A stretch of 32,000 nucleotides of DNA from an uncultured Chromatiaceae bacterium (lineage in GTDB: Bacteria > Pseudomonadota > Gammaproteobacteria > DRLM01): assembly GCA_945787555.1 (NCBI GenBank), contig CALZJG010000053.1:1-32000 (forward strand), read 5' to 3'. Position 1 is the stretch's first letter. The number at the start of each line of letters is the position of its first letter. Below are positions 1 through 6,976 of the stretch, piece after piece. The position numbers and the translations under genes were made by a program. The notes beneath the pieces were generated by a model. It was not told the origin of the DNA. It ran no database searches and saw only the letters and a program-made list of their open reading frames with translations.

Positions 1-780
1 GAGCAGCGCTTCGTCCAACGGCATTTCGGTGAGCAGCGGTCCGTCCCGCGGTCCGCGCGGAAAGGCCACGCGGCCGTCGGTGCCGATGCCCAGGGTATAT
101 ATTCGCACGTCGTGACGGCGCGCTAGCTCCAATGCCGCTGGCGGGCTGATCTGACCGGTGGTGTTGGTGCCATCGGTGAATAACAGCAGTATGCGCGCCT
201 GCGGTGGGCGTTCACGCAGACGTTTGACCGCCATTGCCACGGCATCGCCCAGTGCGGTTTTTTCACCCGCCATGTCATGGGTGATTTCGCCCAGCAGTGT
301 TCGTACCAGGGCCAGGTCGTGGGTGAGCGGGGCGAGGGTGTAGACATCATCGGCGAATACCAGCAAGCCGGCGCGGTCGTTAGATAGTTCGCTCAGCAAG
401 TGATCGACCATGCGTTGCACCGTGACCAGGCGATCGACCGGCTGATCGTCGATGACGAAATCCTGCGCGCGCATCGAGCCGGATACGTCGATGGCGATGA
501 GTAAATCGCGCCCTAGACGCTCGTCGGGCAACCAGGTCACCCATTGCGGGCGGGCCAATGCCAACATCAGCAGCACGCAGCCCAGCCACCACAACCAGGG
601 ACCGCGCGATGCGCGTGCTTGACCGGTCGCCAAACGTGCGAGCAAAGCCGCTTGGGGGTGGAACAGCGCCGGCGATTCACCCCTGTCACTATGCGGCGCG
701 CTGTGGCGACGCAGCATAAACCACAGTGCCCAGGGTGCGGGCAGCGCCACCAACCACCACGGTGAGGCCAGTTCAAACAT
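1..780 (-). CDS. VWA-domain protein, BatA-like (partial, C-terminus beyond window)
   Basis: The frame is open from an ATG at 780 to the window edge (260 codons), so the C-terminus is missing. The N-terminus has two hydrophobic stretches (about residues 8-24 and 62-76), typical of Bat proteins anchored in the inner membrane. A von Willebrand factor A domain follows with all three metal-binding (MIDAS) elements visible: DVSGSM near residue 98, the Thr in EKTALGD, and the Asp in FTDGTN. The ATG overlaps the stop of the preceding DUF4381 gene by eight bases (ATGTTTGA), so the two are translationally coupled. With MoxR, DUF58 and DUF4381 upstream, this is the usual Bat/MoxR-type operon, linked in other bacteria to envelope stress tolerance or assembly of periplasmic or membrane complexes. 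The exact role here is not known. Confidence 0.88.
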   Translation of the reverse strand, partial: MFELASPWWLVALPAPWALWFMLRRHSAPHSDRGESPALFHPQAALLARLATGQARASRGPWLWWLGCVLLMLALARPQWVTWLPDERLGRDLLIAIDVSGSMRAQDFVIDDQPVDRLVTVQRMVDHLLSELSNDRAGLLVFADDVYTLAPLTHDLALVRTLLGEITHDMAGEKTALGDAVAMAVKRLRERPPQARILLLFTDGTNTTGQISPPAALELARRHDVRIYTLGIGTDGRVAFPRGPRDGPLLTEMPLDEALL

Positions 781-1288
781 GCTCGTCCTCGCGGTGCGCA
801 TTGAGCCACTGCTCAGCGTGTTCAAATACGCTCGCCGGTAGTCGCTGACTGTCGACGACCTGCGGATGACTAGCGCCGATTTTTGCGCGGCTGTCGTCGC
901 GATAACGCCAATGATCGAGCAGGGTCAGTGTTTTTTGCCATGTTAGGGCGTCGATCTCGCGCGGCATGCTATTGCGTAATTGATGCAGCCCGAGACCACG
1001 CCGCAAGATGGCGGCCAGGCGGTAGGCAGCGTCATGCTCGGAGAGTTGTTGGGCTAGCCAAGATGTTTTCAAGGCATGGAGTTGCTCTAGCGCGGCGGCG
1101 CGCGACTGCCGGCGGGTGTCCGGCGCTTCGATACGGCGCTGGCGCCGCCGCCATGCATAGATGACGCCTGCGAGTAAGAGGATGCTGAACGGTGCGGCGA
1201 CTATCCATGCGCTGTCGACGCTCGCCGCTATGGGCACGGGCGGTGGCAGGATGTCGGCGAGACGGGCGAGGGCGGCGTCGCTTTTCAT
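773..1288 (-). CDS. DUF4381 membrane protein of Bat/MoxR operon
   Basis: A protein of 171 residues with one membrane segment at about residues 27-45, followed by a basic stretch (WRRRQRR) and a soluble, probably cytoplasmic, tail rich in Leu, Ala and Arg. Size, topology and position between DUF58 and VWA genes match DUF4381 proteins, which have no assigned biochemical activity. I start at the ATG at 1288, one base after the DUF58 stop. An upstream in-frame ATG at 1327 would overlap DUF58 by 38 bases and add an unlikely His/Cys-rich extension. The 3' end overlaps the VWA gene by eight bases. It probably acts as a partner of the VWA protein in the membrane, by analogy with similar operons. Confidence 0.8.
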   Translation of the reverse strand: MKSDAALARLADILPPPVPIAASVDSAWIVAAPFSILLLAGVIYAWRRRQRRIEAPDTRRQSRAAALEQLHALKTSWLAQQLSEHDAAYRLAAILRRGLGLHQLRNSMPREIDALTWQKTLTLLDHWRYRDDSRAKIGASHPQVVDSQRLPASVFEHAEQWLNAHREDEHV

Positions 1289-1289
1289 C

Positions 1290-2240
1290 TCATGACACCT
1301 GCAATGCGGCTGGCGATAATTCCGCATCGACGGCGATGCGGTGCTGGGTAATGCCGGCGGCGCGCAACAGGTCGCTCACTTCAACGGCGCGCTCGCGCAT
1401 GGCTTGCGCATAGCGTTCGCGCAGCGTCGGGTCGCTGCTGTCGATGACATAGCGACGGCCGTCGGGGCCGACCAGGCGCAAGCGTCCCGCGTCGGGCAGT
1501 CTTTCCTCGGCCGGATCGGTGATGTGAAAGGCGCTGACGTCGTGATGCTCGGCTAGCGCACGTAACGCTGGTAAGTGCTCTGGATTGAGAGTGGCGAAAT
1601 CACTGATCAGCGCCACAGCGGCGTGGCGTTCCACGGCGCGGGCGAGACGCGGCAATAGCGCGGGAAAATTCGCAGTGGTCTTGATGTCCCTCGGTAACGG
1701 CGCGGCGGCGGCCTGTAGCAGACGCAACGCACCGTCCAAGCTGCGGGCGGCAGCATAGGCGTGCTCACCGTGCGCGTCCAAGGTCACGCCGGCGACACGT
1801 TCTTGCTGTGCCAGTGCAGAGTAGGTCAACACGGCGGCCAGACGCGCACCCTGTGCGGCCTTGAGGCGGGTACGGGTGCCGAAGCCCATAGTGGGGCCGC
1901 GATCGATGGCCAGATACAGCAAGTGCTGGCGTTCTTCGCGGAACACTTTGGTGACCGGGCGGCCGCTGCGCGCGGTGGCGCGCCAGGCGATGTGGCGCAC
2001 GTCGTCGCCGGGTTGATAGGGCCTCAGGTCTTCCAGCTCCATGCCCTGGCCGCGATAGAGGGAGAGCGCCGGCCCGGCGAGGCGGCCGGCGCTGGGCCGG
2101 TGGCGACGCAGCGCCAGCGTGAGGTGGTGCAGGCGCTCGAGTTCGTCGCTGCTGAGTAAAGCTGGGCTGTCGCCAAGCTTGAGTTGGCTATCGCCGACCT
2201 TCTGTTTGTGCATGGTCCTGTGCCGAGCAGTGAACTGCAT
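1290..2240 (-). CDS. DUF58 domain protein of Bat/MoxR operon
   Basis: A 316-residue soluble protein with the DUF58 signature: LEDLRPYQPGDDVRHIAW followed by SGRPVTKVFREE near residues 70-105. The rest resembles a degenerate VWA-like fold (LYLAIDRGPTMGFG, ALISDFATL). DUF58 proteins almost always sit directly after a MoxR AAA+ ATPase and are thought to work with it; their activity is undefined. The gene begins six bases after the moxR stop. No clear ribosome binding site precedes the ATG at 2240. A second in-frame ATG at 2213 has an AGGA only two bases away, so the start is uncertain by nine codons. It is one base from the next gene, so it is clearly part of the operon. Confidence 0.88.
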   Translation of the reverse strand: MQFTARHRTMHKQKVGDSQLKLGDSPALLSSDELERLHHLTLALRRHRPSAGRLAGPALSLYRGQGMELEDLRPYQPGDDVRHIAWRATARSGRPVTKVFREERQHLLYLAIDRGPTMGFGTRTRLKAAQGARLAAVLTYSALAQQERVAGVTLDAHGEHAYAAARSLDGALRLLQAAAAPLPRDIKTTANFPALLPRLARAVERHAAVALISDFATLNPEHLPALRALAEHHDVSAFHITDPAEERLPDAGRLRLVGPDGRRYVIDSSDPTLRERYAQAMRERAVEVSDLLRAAGITQHRIAVDAELSPAALQVS

Positions 2241-2246
2241 GGGTCG

Positions 2247-3218
2247 TTAGGGTATCGGTACTCGCTCTAGCAGCCGGGCGATCACATCGCGCGGTTGCAC
2301 GCCCTCGGCGCGCGCCGCGAAGCTCAGCGCCAAGCGGTGAGTGAGTACGTCCGGCGCCAAGGTGACGATGTCGCCCGGTTCGACGAAATCGCGACCGGCC
2401 AAGTAAGCGTGAGCGCGTGCGCTGCGTGCCAGCGCCAAGGTCGCGCGTGGCGAAGCGCCGCGCTGCAGCCAGGCGGTGCTGTCATCGTCCCAGCGCCGTG
2501 TGTCTCGGGTGGCGCCCACCAAGGTGACGATGTAGCGCTCCAACATTTGATCGAGATAAATGGCATTGACTTCGCGCCGCGCGGCCAGGACGTCGTCGGC
2601 GTGCAAGGCGGGCGGGGGAGGCGCGGGATGTTCTTCGCGCAGGCGCGCGGTTTCGCGACGCAGCACTTCGAGTTCGTCGTCGGCGCTCGGATAGTCGAGG
2701 TTAACTTTGGCCAGGAAGCGATCTAGCTGCGCTTCGGGCAGGGGATAGGTGCCTTCCTGCTCGATAGGATTTTGCGTGGCCATCACCAGGAACGGTGTGG
2801 GCAGCGCTCGGGTGGTGCCGCCGGTGGTGACTTGGTGTTCCTGCATGGCTTCCAACAGCGCGCTCTGCACTTTGGGGGGCGCCCGATTCACTTCGTCGGC
2901 GAGGATGATTTCGTGGAAGATGGGGCCGGCTTCGAAACGAAAGCGGCCCTCGGCCGGTACGAAGATGTCGCTACCGGTGATATCGCCGGGAATCATGTCG
3001 GGGGTGAACTGGATGCGTTGGAAGCTCAGCGCCATGCCGCTCGCCAAGCTGCGGACGGCGGTGGTCTTGGCCAAGCCCGGGACACCTTCGACCAGCAAGT
3101 GACCGTCGGCCAGAACTGCAATGAGCAGGCGATCGACCAGCGTGCGTTGACCGACGATGGCGTGTTCGATGTGGCATTTTAGAGCGGCGAAACGCTCTTG
3201 GGTGTGGGTGTGTGGCAT
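2247..3218 (-). CDS. MoxR-family AAA+ ATPase
   Basis: A 323-residue cytoplasmic ATPase of normal MoxR length. Walker A is GVPGLAKT (about residues 45-52), Walker B is IILADEVN (about 104-111), and a sensor-1 region reads ATQNPIEQ; the C-terminal lid helices contain SPRATLAL. MoxR ATPases act as chaperone-like remodelers for VWA-domain partners, here the proteins encoded by the next three genes. It is the first gene of the leftward operon and is divergent from the gene at 3376. I could not find a convincing sigma-70 promoter in the 157-base divergent region; the Shine-Dalgarno is weak. The family assignment is secure; the cellular target is not. Confidence 0.93.
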   Translation of the reverse strand: MPHTHTQERFAALKCHIEHAIVGQRTLVDRLLIAVLADGHLLVEGVPGLAKTTAVRSLASGMALSFQRIQFTPDMIPGDITGSDIFVPAEGRFRFEAGPIFHEIILADEVNRAPPKVQSALLEAMQEHQVTTGGTTRALPTPFLVMATQNPIEQEGTYPLPEAQLDRFLAKVNLDYPSADDELEVLRRETARLREEHPAPPPPALHADDVLAARREVNAIYLDQMLERYIVTLVGATRDTRRWDDDSTAWLQRGASPRATLALARSARAHAYLAGRDFVEPGDIVTLAPDVLTHRLALSFAARAEGVQPRDVIARLLERVPIP

Positions 3219-3324
3219 GAGTTGATTAACATTGACCTATAGGTTTGGTGGCGGATGGCAAATGCGGCGGTTATCATAGCGCATTCTTACGCCTGCATGA
3301 TTTCAACTAATAACGCGAGGGTGC

Positions 3325-3372
3325 ATGAGCAACACAATCAGTGGCGGCGCGCTGCGTCGTGCCAGGGGCTGA
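3325..3372 (+). CDS. possible 15-residue leader peptide upstream of the FGE-fold gene
   Basis: An ATG with a GAGG four bases upstream opens a 15-codon frame ending in TGA, three bases before the GTG of the next gene and in the same frame. It could be a short upstream coding unit that couples translation, or the remains of a longer N-terminus lost to a stop codon. There is no homology evidence for it. Confidence 0.25.
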   Translation: MSNTISGGALRRARG

Positions 3373-3375
3373 AGC

Positions 3376-4188
3376 GTGCGCACGCAATGGGTAACAGTGG
3401 TCGTGCCGGCCTTGGCAGTGGTCGTGGTGGCCTTGTTCGTGGCGCTGGTGCCGCAGCGGACCGGACAGCAAACGTTACCGGAAGGCGGCGATATCGCCTC
3501 GAGTCATGTACTCAGCAACGCCTTGGGCATGGAGTTCGTGTTCATCTCGGGCGGCACTTTCATCATGGGGGGCGATGCCTCAGCCGAGGAACAGCCGCCG
3601 CGGGCGGTCGACGTGCGGCCGTTCTATCTTGGCAAATTCGAGGTTACCCAGGCGCAGTGGGAGCAGGTGATGGGTTATAACCCCAGCCTCTATCCCAACC
3701 CGCGCCGCCCGGTGGACCAAGTGACCTGGTTGGACGTGCAATCTTTCATCGAGCGGCTCAACGCCATGGAAGGGGGCGGGCGCTATCGTCTGCCCTCGGA
3801 AGCGGAATGGGAATACGCCGCGCGCGCCGGTGGCACCGCGCGCTGGTTCTTCGGTGACGATGACGGCAGCTTGCCGCGCTATGCCTGGTACGGCCAGAGC
3901 GGTGACGTGGGCACCCGTTTGGTGGGCCGCGGCGCGCCCAACCCCTGGGGGCTGTACGACATTTACGGCAATGTCTGGGAGTGGGTGCAGGATTGCTGGC
4001 ACGGCGATTACCGAGGCGCGCCCAGCGATGCGCGAGTGTGGATGGATGGGGGGGACTGCGGCCGGCGCATGGTGCGGGGCGGGGGCTGGAACAGCTCCGC
4101 TAGGGCGGCGCGTTCCGCCGCGCGCGGCAGCTATGCGCCGAATCTCGATGACGCCAGCACGGGCTTTCGTCTCGCCTTGTCGCGCTGA
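3376..4188 (+). CDS. exported SUMF1/FGE-fold protein without catalytic cysteines
   Basis: A 270-residue protein with an N-terminal membrane segment or uncleaved signal (about residues 6-26), then a complete formylglycine-generating-enzyme (SUMF1) fold. Family signatures are seen in order: GMEFVFISGGTFIMGG, VTQAQWEQVMGYNPS, PVDQVTWLDVQSF, RLPSEAEWEYAARAG, NPWGLYDIYGNVWEWVQD, a GGGWN element and a terminal GFRLA. The C-terminal cysteine pair that oxidizes sulfatase cysteines in true FGE enzymes is absent: the GGGWN region is followed by Ser, Ala and Arg, and the only Cys residues are in DCWHG and GDCGR. It is therefore probably a structural or binding member of the family. The GTG start has an AGGGG about eight bases upstream. 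It is divergent from the MoxR operon and 81 bases before ccmA. Confidence 0.85.
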   Translation: MRTQWVTVVVPALAVVVVALFVALVPQRTGQQTLPEGGDIASSHVLSNALGMEFVFISGGTFIMGGDASAEEQPPRAVDVRPFYLGKFEVTQAQWEQVMGYNPSLYPNPRRPVDQVTWLDVQSFIERLNAMEGGGRYRLPSEAEWEYAARAGGTARWFFGDDDGSLPRYAWYGQSGDVGTRLVGRGAPNPWGLYDIYGNVWEWVQDCWHGDYRGAPSDARVWMDGGDCGRRMVRGGGWNSSARAARSAARGSYAPNLDDASTGFRLALSR

Positions 4189-4198
4189 TGGGCGTGAC

Positions 4199-4227
4199 AG
4201 GACAGTCCCCCTGCGAGTTGCTATACT
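4199..4227 (+). promoter_or_regulatory. sigma-70 promoter of the ccm operon (extended -10)
   Basis: A TATACT hexamer at 4222-4227 is preceded by TGC, giving an extended -10. AGGACA at 4199-4204, 17 bases upstream, matches four of six -35 positions. It lies between the FGE-fold stop and the ccmA ATG at 4270. Confidence 0.6.
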
Positions 4228-4269
4228 CTCTGGCCATTTTGTGACGGAATATCGGCATCAGGGCCTGAC

Positions 4270-4887
4270 ATGTTGGAGGTAGTAGATCTCGCCTGCGCGC
4301 GCGGAGAGCGCCGCTTGTTCGAAAACCTGAATTTTTCGCTGACTCAGGGTGAGCTGCTCTACGTTCACGGCCCCAACGGCTCCGGGAAGACGACACTGCT
4401 GCGGGCGGTATGTGGTTTGGGTTGGCCGGACGCCGGCGAAGTGCGCTGGCAGGGCCAGAATATCCGCCGGGTGCGTGATGAGTACCATCGTGCCATGGCC
4501 TACGTGGGTCATCACAACGGGGTGAAGGATGACCTGACCGCCTTCGAGAATCTACGCATCTCCGCCCAACTGGTGGGCGGCGCGGGCGATGATGAGCGGG
4601 TGCTCGCGGCGCTGGAGCGTATGGAGTTGGCACAATGCGTGGAACTCCCCGGTAAGGTGTTGTCCCAAGGGCAAAAGCGCCGCTTGGCGCTGGCCCGTTT
4701 ATTAGTGATGGGCGCCGCACTGTGGGTGCTGGACGAGCCCTTCAACGCCCTGGATGTGCGGGCGGTGGGCCGGGTTCAGGCCGTGTTAAGCGACCATCTC
4801 GATAATGGGGGGATGGTGATGTTCACGACCCACCAGGAGGTGGACATCATCGCTCATCGCGCCCGTCACGTGCATTTGGGGGCGTGA
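4270..4887 (+). CDS. ccmA: cytochrome c biogenesis ATP-binding protein CcmA
   Basis: A 205-residue ABC ATPase, the usual CcmA length. Walker A is GPNGSGKTT (about residues 37-45), the ABC signature is LSQGQKRRLALAR, Walker B is LWVLDEPF, and the switch His lies in FTTHQE. CcmA with CcmB and CcmC forms the CcmABCD complex that releases holo-CcmE carrying heme on the periplasmic side; ATP hydrolysis drives the release, not heme transport itself. It is the first gene of a complete ccm operon, 43 bases after the predicted promoter -10, and overlaps ccmB by four bases (GTGA). Confidence 0.97.
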   Translation: MLEVVDLACARGERRLFENLNFSLTQGELLYVHGPNGSGKTTLLRAVCGLGWPDAGEVRWQGQNIRRVRDEYHRAMAYVGHHNGVKDDLTAFENLRISAQLVGGAGDDERVLAALERMELAQCVELPGKVLSQGQKRRLALARLLVMGAALWVLDEPFNALDVRAVGRVQAVLSDHLDNGGMVMFTTHQEVDIIAHRARHVHLGA

Positions 4888-5564
4888 GCGGGATCATGTG
4901 GGCCGTGTTCCAATGCGTGGTGAGGCGGGATTTGACGCTGGCGATGCGGCGGCGCGCCGATGTGCTGACCACGTTGTTTTTCTTCGTGATCGTGGTGAGC
5001 CTGTTCCCGTTGGGCGTGGGGCCGGAGATGGATATCCTGCGCATGATGGGCGCCGGGGTGGTGTGGGTGGCGGCACTGCTGGCCTCGATGCTGTCGCTGG
5101 GCAGGATGTTCTCTGCCGACTACGCCGACGGCACGCTGGAGCAGATGGTGCTCTCGCCCCAGCCGCTGACGCTGTTGGTACTGGGCAAGGTGTTGTCGCA
5201 CTGGTTGACTAGCGGCTTACCGTTGGTCTTAATAGCGCCCTTGCTGGGTATCCAGTTCGGGCTTTCGACGCAGGCGCTGCTGATATTGGTGATGGCCTTG
5301 CTGTTGGGAACGCCAGTATTGAGCCTCATCGGCGCGGTCGGCGCGGCCCTGACCCTGGGATTGCGAGGTGGCGGGGTATTGGTGTCCTTGCTGGTGTTAC
5401 CGCTGTACATACCGGTGCTGATCTTCGGTGCCGGGGCGGTGGATGCCAGTATGTCGGGACTAGCTGCGCAAGCGCATTTGGCGTTGCTGGGCGCATTTCT
5501 TGCGCCGGCGTTGGTATTTGCGCCCTGGGCCACCGGTTGGGCGCTGCGGATTTCGTTGGATTAG
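4884..5564 (+). CDS. ccmB: heme exporter subunit CcmB
   Basis: A 226-residue integral membrane protein with about six hydrophobic segments and the CcmB hallmarks YADGTLEQ after the second segment and LPLYIPVLIFGAGAV in the C-terminal half. It is the membrane partner of CcmA in the complex that frees holo-CcmE. I use the GTG at 4884, which overlaps the ccmA stop as GTGA; an ATG four codons later (4896) is an alternative. The stop codon is followed at once by an AT-rich 16-base palindrome, an unusual break in an otherwise tightly overlapped operon. Confidence 0.96.
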   Translation: MSGIMWAVFQCVVRRDLTLAMRRRADVLTTLFFFVIVVSLFPLGVGPEMDILRMMGAGVVWVAALLASMLSLGRMFSADYADGTLEQMVLSPQPLTLLVLGKVLSHWLTSGLPLVLIAPLLGIQFGLSTQALLILVMALLLGTPVLSLIGAVGAALTLGLRGGGVLVSLLVLPLYIPVLIFGAGAVDASMSGLAAQAHLALLGAFLAPALVFAPWATGWALRISLD

Positions 5565-5580
5565 ATCTAGATATCTAGAT
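5565..5580. repeat. 16-base perfect palindrome between ccmB and ccmC
   Basis: The sequence ATCTAGATATCTAGAT is a perfect palindrome. It starts on the base after the ccmB stop and contains two CTAG tetramers, which are usually rare in proteobacterial DNA. It is much more AT-rich than its surroundings and lies about 20 bases upstream of the ccmC start. It could be a protein-binding site or an RNA hairpin affecting ccmC translation. Confidence 0.8.
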
Positions 5581-5599
5581 AATTGATAGGTGCTGAGCT

Positions 5600-6346
5600 T
5601 TGGGACTGAATCTCAACTGGTTCAAATATTCCTCCCCTGCCACGTTCTATCCACTGGCGGGCAAGATGATCCCCTATTTCGCCGGTCTGGCCGTGGTGCT
5701 GACGGTGATCGGCTTGTATCTGGGTTTCTTCGTCGCTCCCACAGATTTCAAACAAGGCGAAGGTTACCGCATCATTTTCATCCATGTGCCGGCGGCGTGG
5801 ATGTCCATGCTGATTTATGTGGTCATGGCGGTCTACGCCGGTGTGGGGTTGGTATTCAATACCCGCTTGTCCTCGCTGATGGCTTATGCCCTGGCCCCCA
5901 CCGGCGCCATGTTCACCTTTTTGGCGCTGTGGACCGGCGCGTTGTGGGGCAAGCCCATGTGGGGTACCTGGTGGGTATGGGATGCGCGCCTGACCTCCGA
6001 GCTGATCCTGCTGTTCCTATATATCGGTTTCATGTCGCTACGCGCCGCCATCGACGATCCGCGCCGCGCCGCCCGCGCCAGCGGCCTGCTGGCGATCGTG
6101 GGCGTCATCAACGTGCCCATCATCTATAAATCGGTGGAATGGTGGAACACCCTGCACCAGGGCGCGACGGTCACCATCTCCAGCGGCACGTCGATGGAAT
6201 CCACCATGCTCACCGCCATGGCGGTCATGGTGTTCGCCTTTTGGATGTACACCATCGCCGTGGTGTTGGTCCGGGTGCGCTGCGAAATGCTCGAAGCGGA
6301 GCAGCATACGGACTGGGTGGCTGACGCGGTTCGGGAGGGCAAATGA
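5600..6346 (+). CDS. ccmC: heme handling protein CcmC
   Basis: A 248-residue protein with six membrane segments. The tryptophan-rich periplasmic heme-handling motif WGTWWVWDARLTSE lies near residues 120-133, flanked by the conserved His residues in FIHVPAAW and WWNTLHQGATV that ligate heme. CcmC loads heme onto the conserved His of CcmE. The start is a TTG with AGGTG about eight bases upstream; no better start lies nearby, and the first residues (GLNLNWFKYSSP) fit CcmC N-termini. The gene ends in an ATGA overlap with ccmD. Confidence 0.96.
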   Translation: MGLNLNWFKYSSPATFYPLAGKMIPYFAGLAVVLTVIGLYLGFFVAPTDFKQGEGYRIIFIHVPAAWMSMLIYVVMAVYAGVGLVFNTRLSSLMAYALAPTGAMFTFLALWTGALWGKPMWGTWWVWDARLTSELILLFLYIGFMSLRAAIDDPRRAARASGLLAIVGVINVPIIYKSVEWWNTLHQGATVTISSGTSMESTMLTAMAVMVFAFWMYTIAVVLVRVRCEMLEAEQHTDWVADAVREGK

Positions 6347-6537
6347 ACTGGGGTAGTGCCAGCGAGTTTTTCGCCATGGGTGGTCACGCGTTCTACGTGT
6401 GGGGCTCCTATGGCGTGACGACCGTGTTCATGGTCGCAGAAGTGGTTTTGGTCGTGCGCCGCAAACGAACTATTACCCAGCGCCTGGGTCGTATGCTTCG
6501 GATGCGCATAGGGGGTAAGCATGAAGCCCAGACATAA
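6343..6537 (+). CDS. ccmD: heme exporter small subunit CcmD
   Basis: A 64-residue protein with a single membrane helix (about residues 17-38) and a basic cytoplasmic tail. The start MNWGSASEFFAMGGHAFYVW has the FxxMGGxxxYVW pattern typical of CcmD. CcmD is needed for release of holo-CcmE from CcmABC. It overlaps ccmC by four bases and ccmE by 17 bases. Confidence 0.93.
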   Translation: MNWGSASEFFAMGGHAFYVWGSYGVTTVFMVAEVVLVVRRKRTITQRLGRMLRMRIGGKHEAQT

Positions 6538-6976
6538 ACGGCTCGCCTTTATCTTGGCGGGCGTGGCGGGGCTGGCGGTCGCCGCCGGTTTGGTGTTGAC
6601 GGCCCTCAAGGGCAATATTCAATTATTCTTCAGCCCGTCCGAATTGGTCGCCGGCGCCGCTCCCGAGGGGCGCAATTTCCGCCTCGGTGGTTTGGTGGAA
6701 GAGGGCAGTGTACAGCGTGAAACTGACGGCTTGACGGTCCATTTCATCGTTACCGACAACGCTGAGCGGGTAAAAGTGACTTTCACCGGCATCCTGCCTG
6801 ATTTATTCGCGGAAGGCCAAGGCGTGGTAGCCACCGGCGCGCTGGGCCCGGGCGGTGTATTCCTGGCCAAAGAAGTGCTGGCCAAACATGATGAAACCTA
6901 CATGCCGCCCGAAGTGGCGGAGGCCCTGAAAAAAGCCGAGCAACAAAAAGCTACCACCCCGGGGAGCGGCATCTGA
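6521..6976 (+). CDS. ccmE: periplasmic heme chaperone CcmE
   Basis: A 151-residue protein with an N-terminal membrane anchor (about residues 8-28) and a beta-barrel periplasmic domain. The heme-binding motif LAKHDETYMPPEV is intact, with the covalent heme ligand His123 and nearby Tyr127. The Lys/Gln-rich C-terminal tail is normal for the family. CcmE takes heme from CcmC and delivers it to CcmF. Its stop shares one base with the ccmF start (TGATG). Confidence 0.97.
   Translation: MKPRHKRLAFILAGVAGLAVAAGLVLTALKGNIQLFFSPSELVAGAAPEGRNFRLGGLVEEGSVQRETDGLTVHFIVTDNAERVKVTFTGILPDLFAEGQGVVATGALGPGGVFLAKEVLAKHDETYMPPEVAEALKKAEQQKATTPGSGI

Noticed and set aside
4100-4720. 206-codon minus-strand frame across the FGE-fold end and ccmA
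   Set aside because: It is antisense to two well supported genes and the ccm promoter, with low-complexity Pro/Arg/Ser content.
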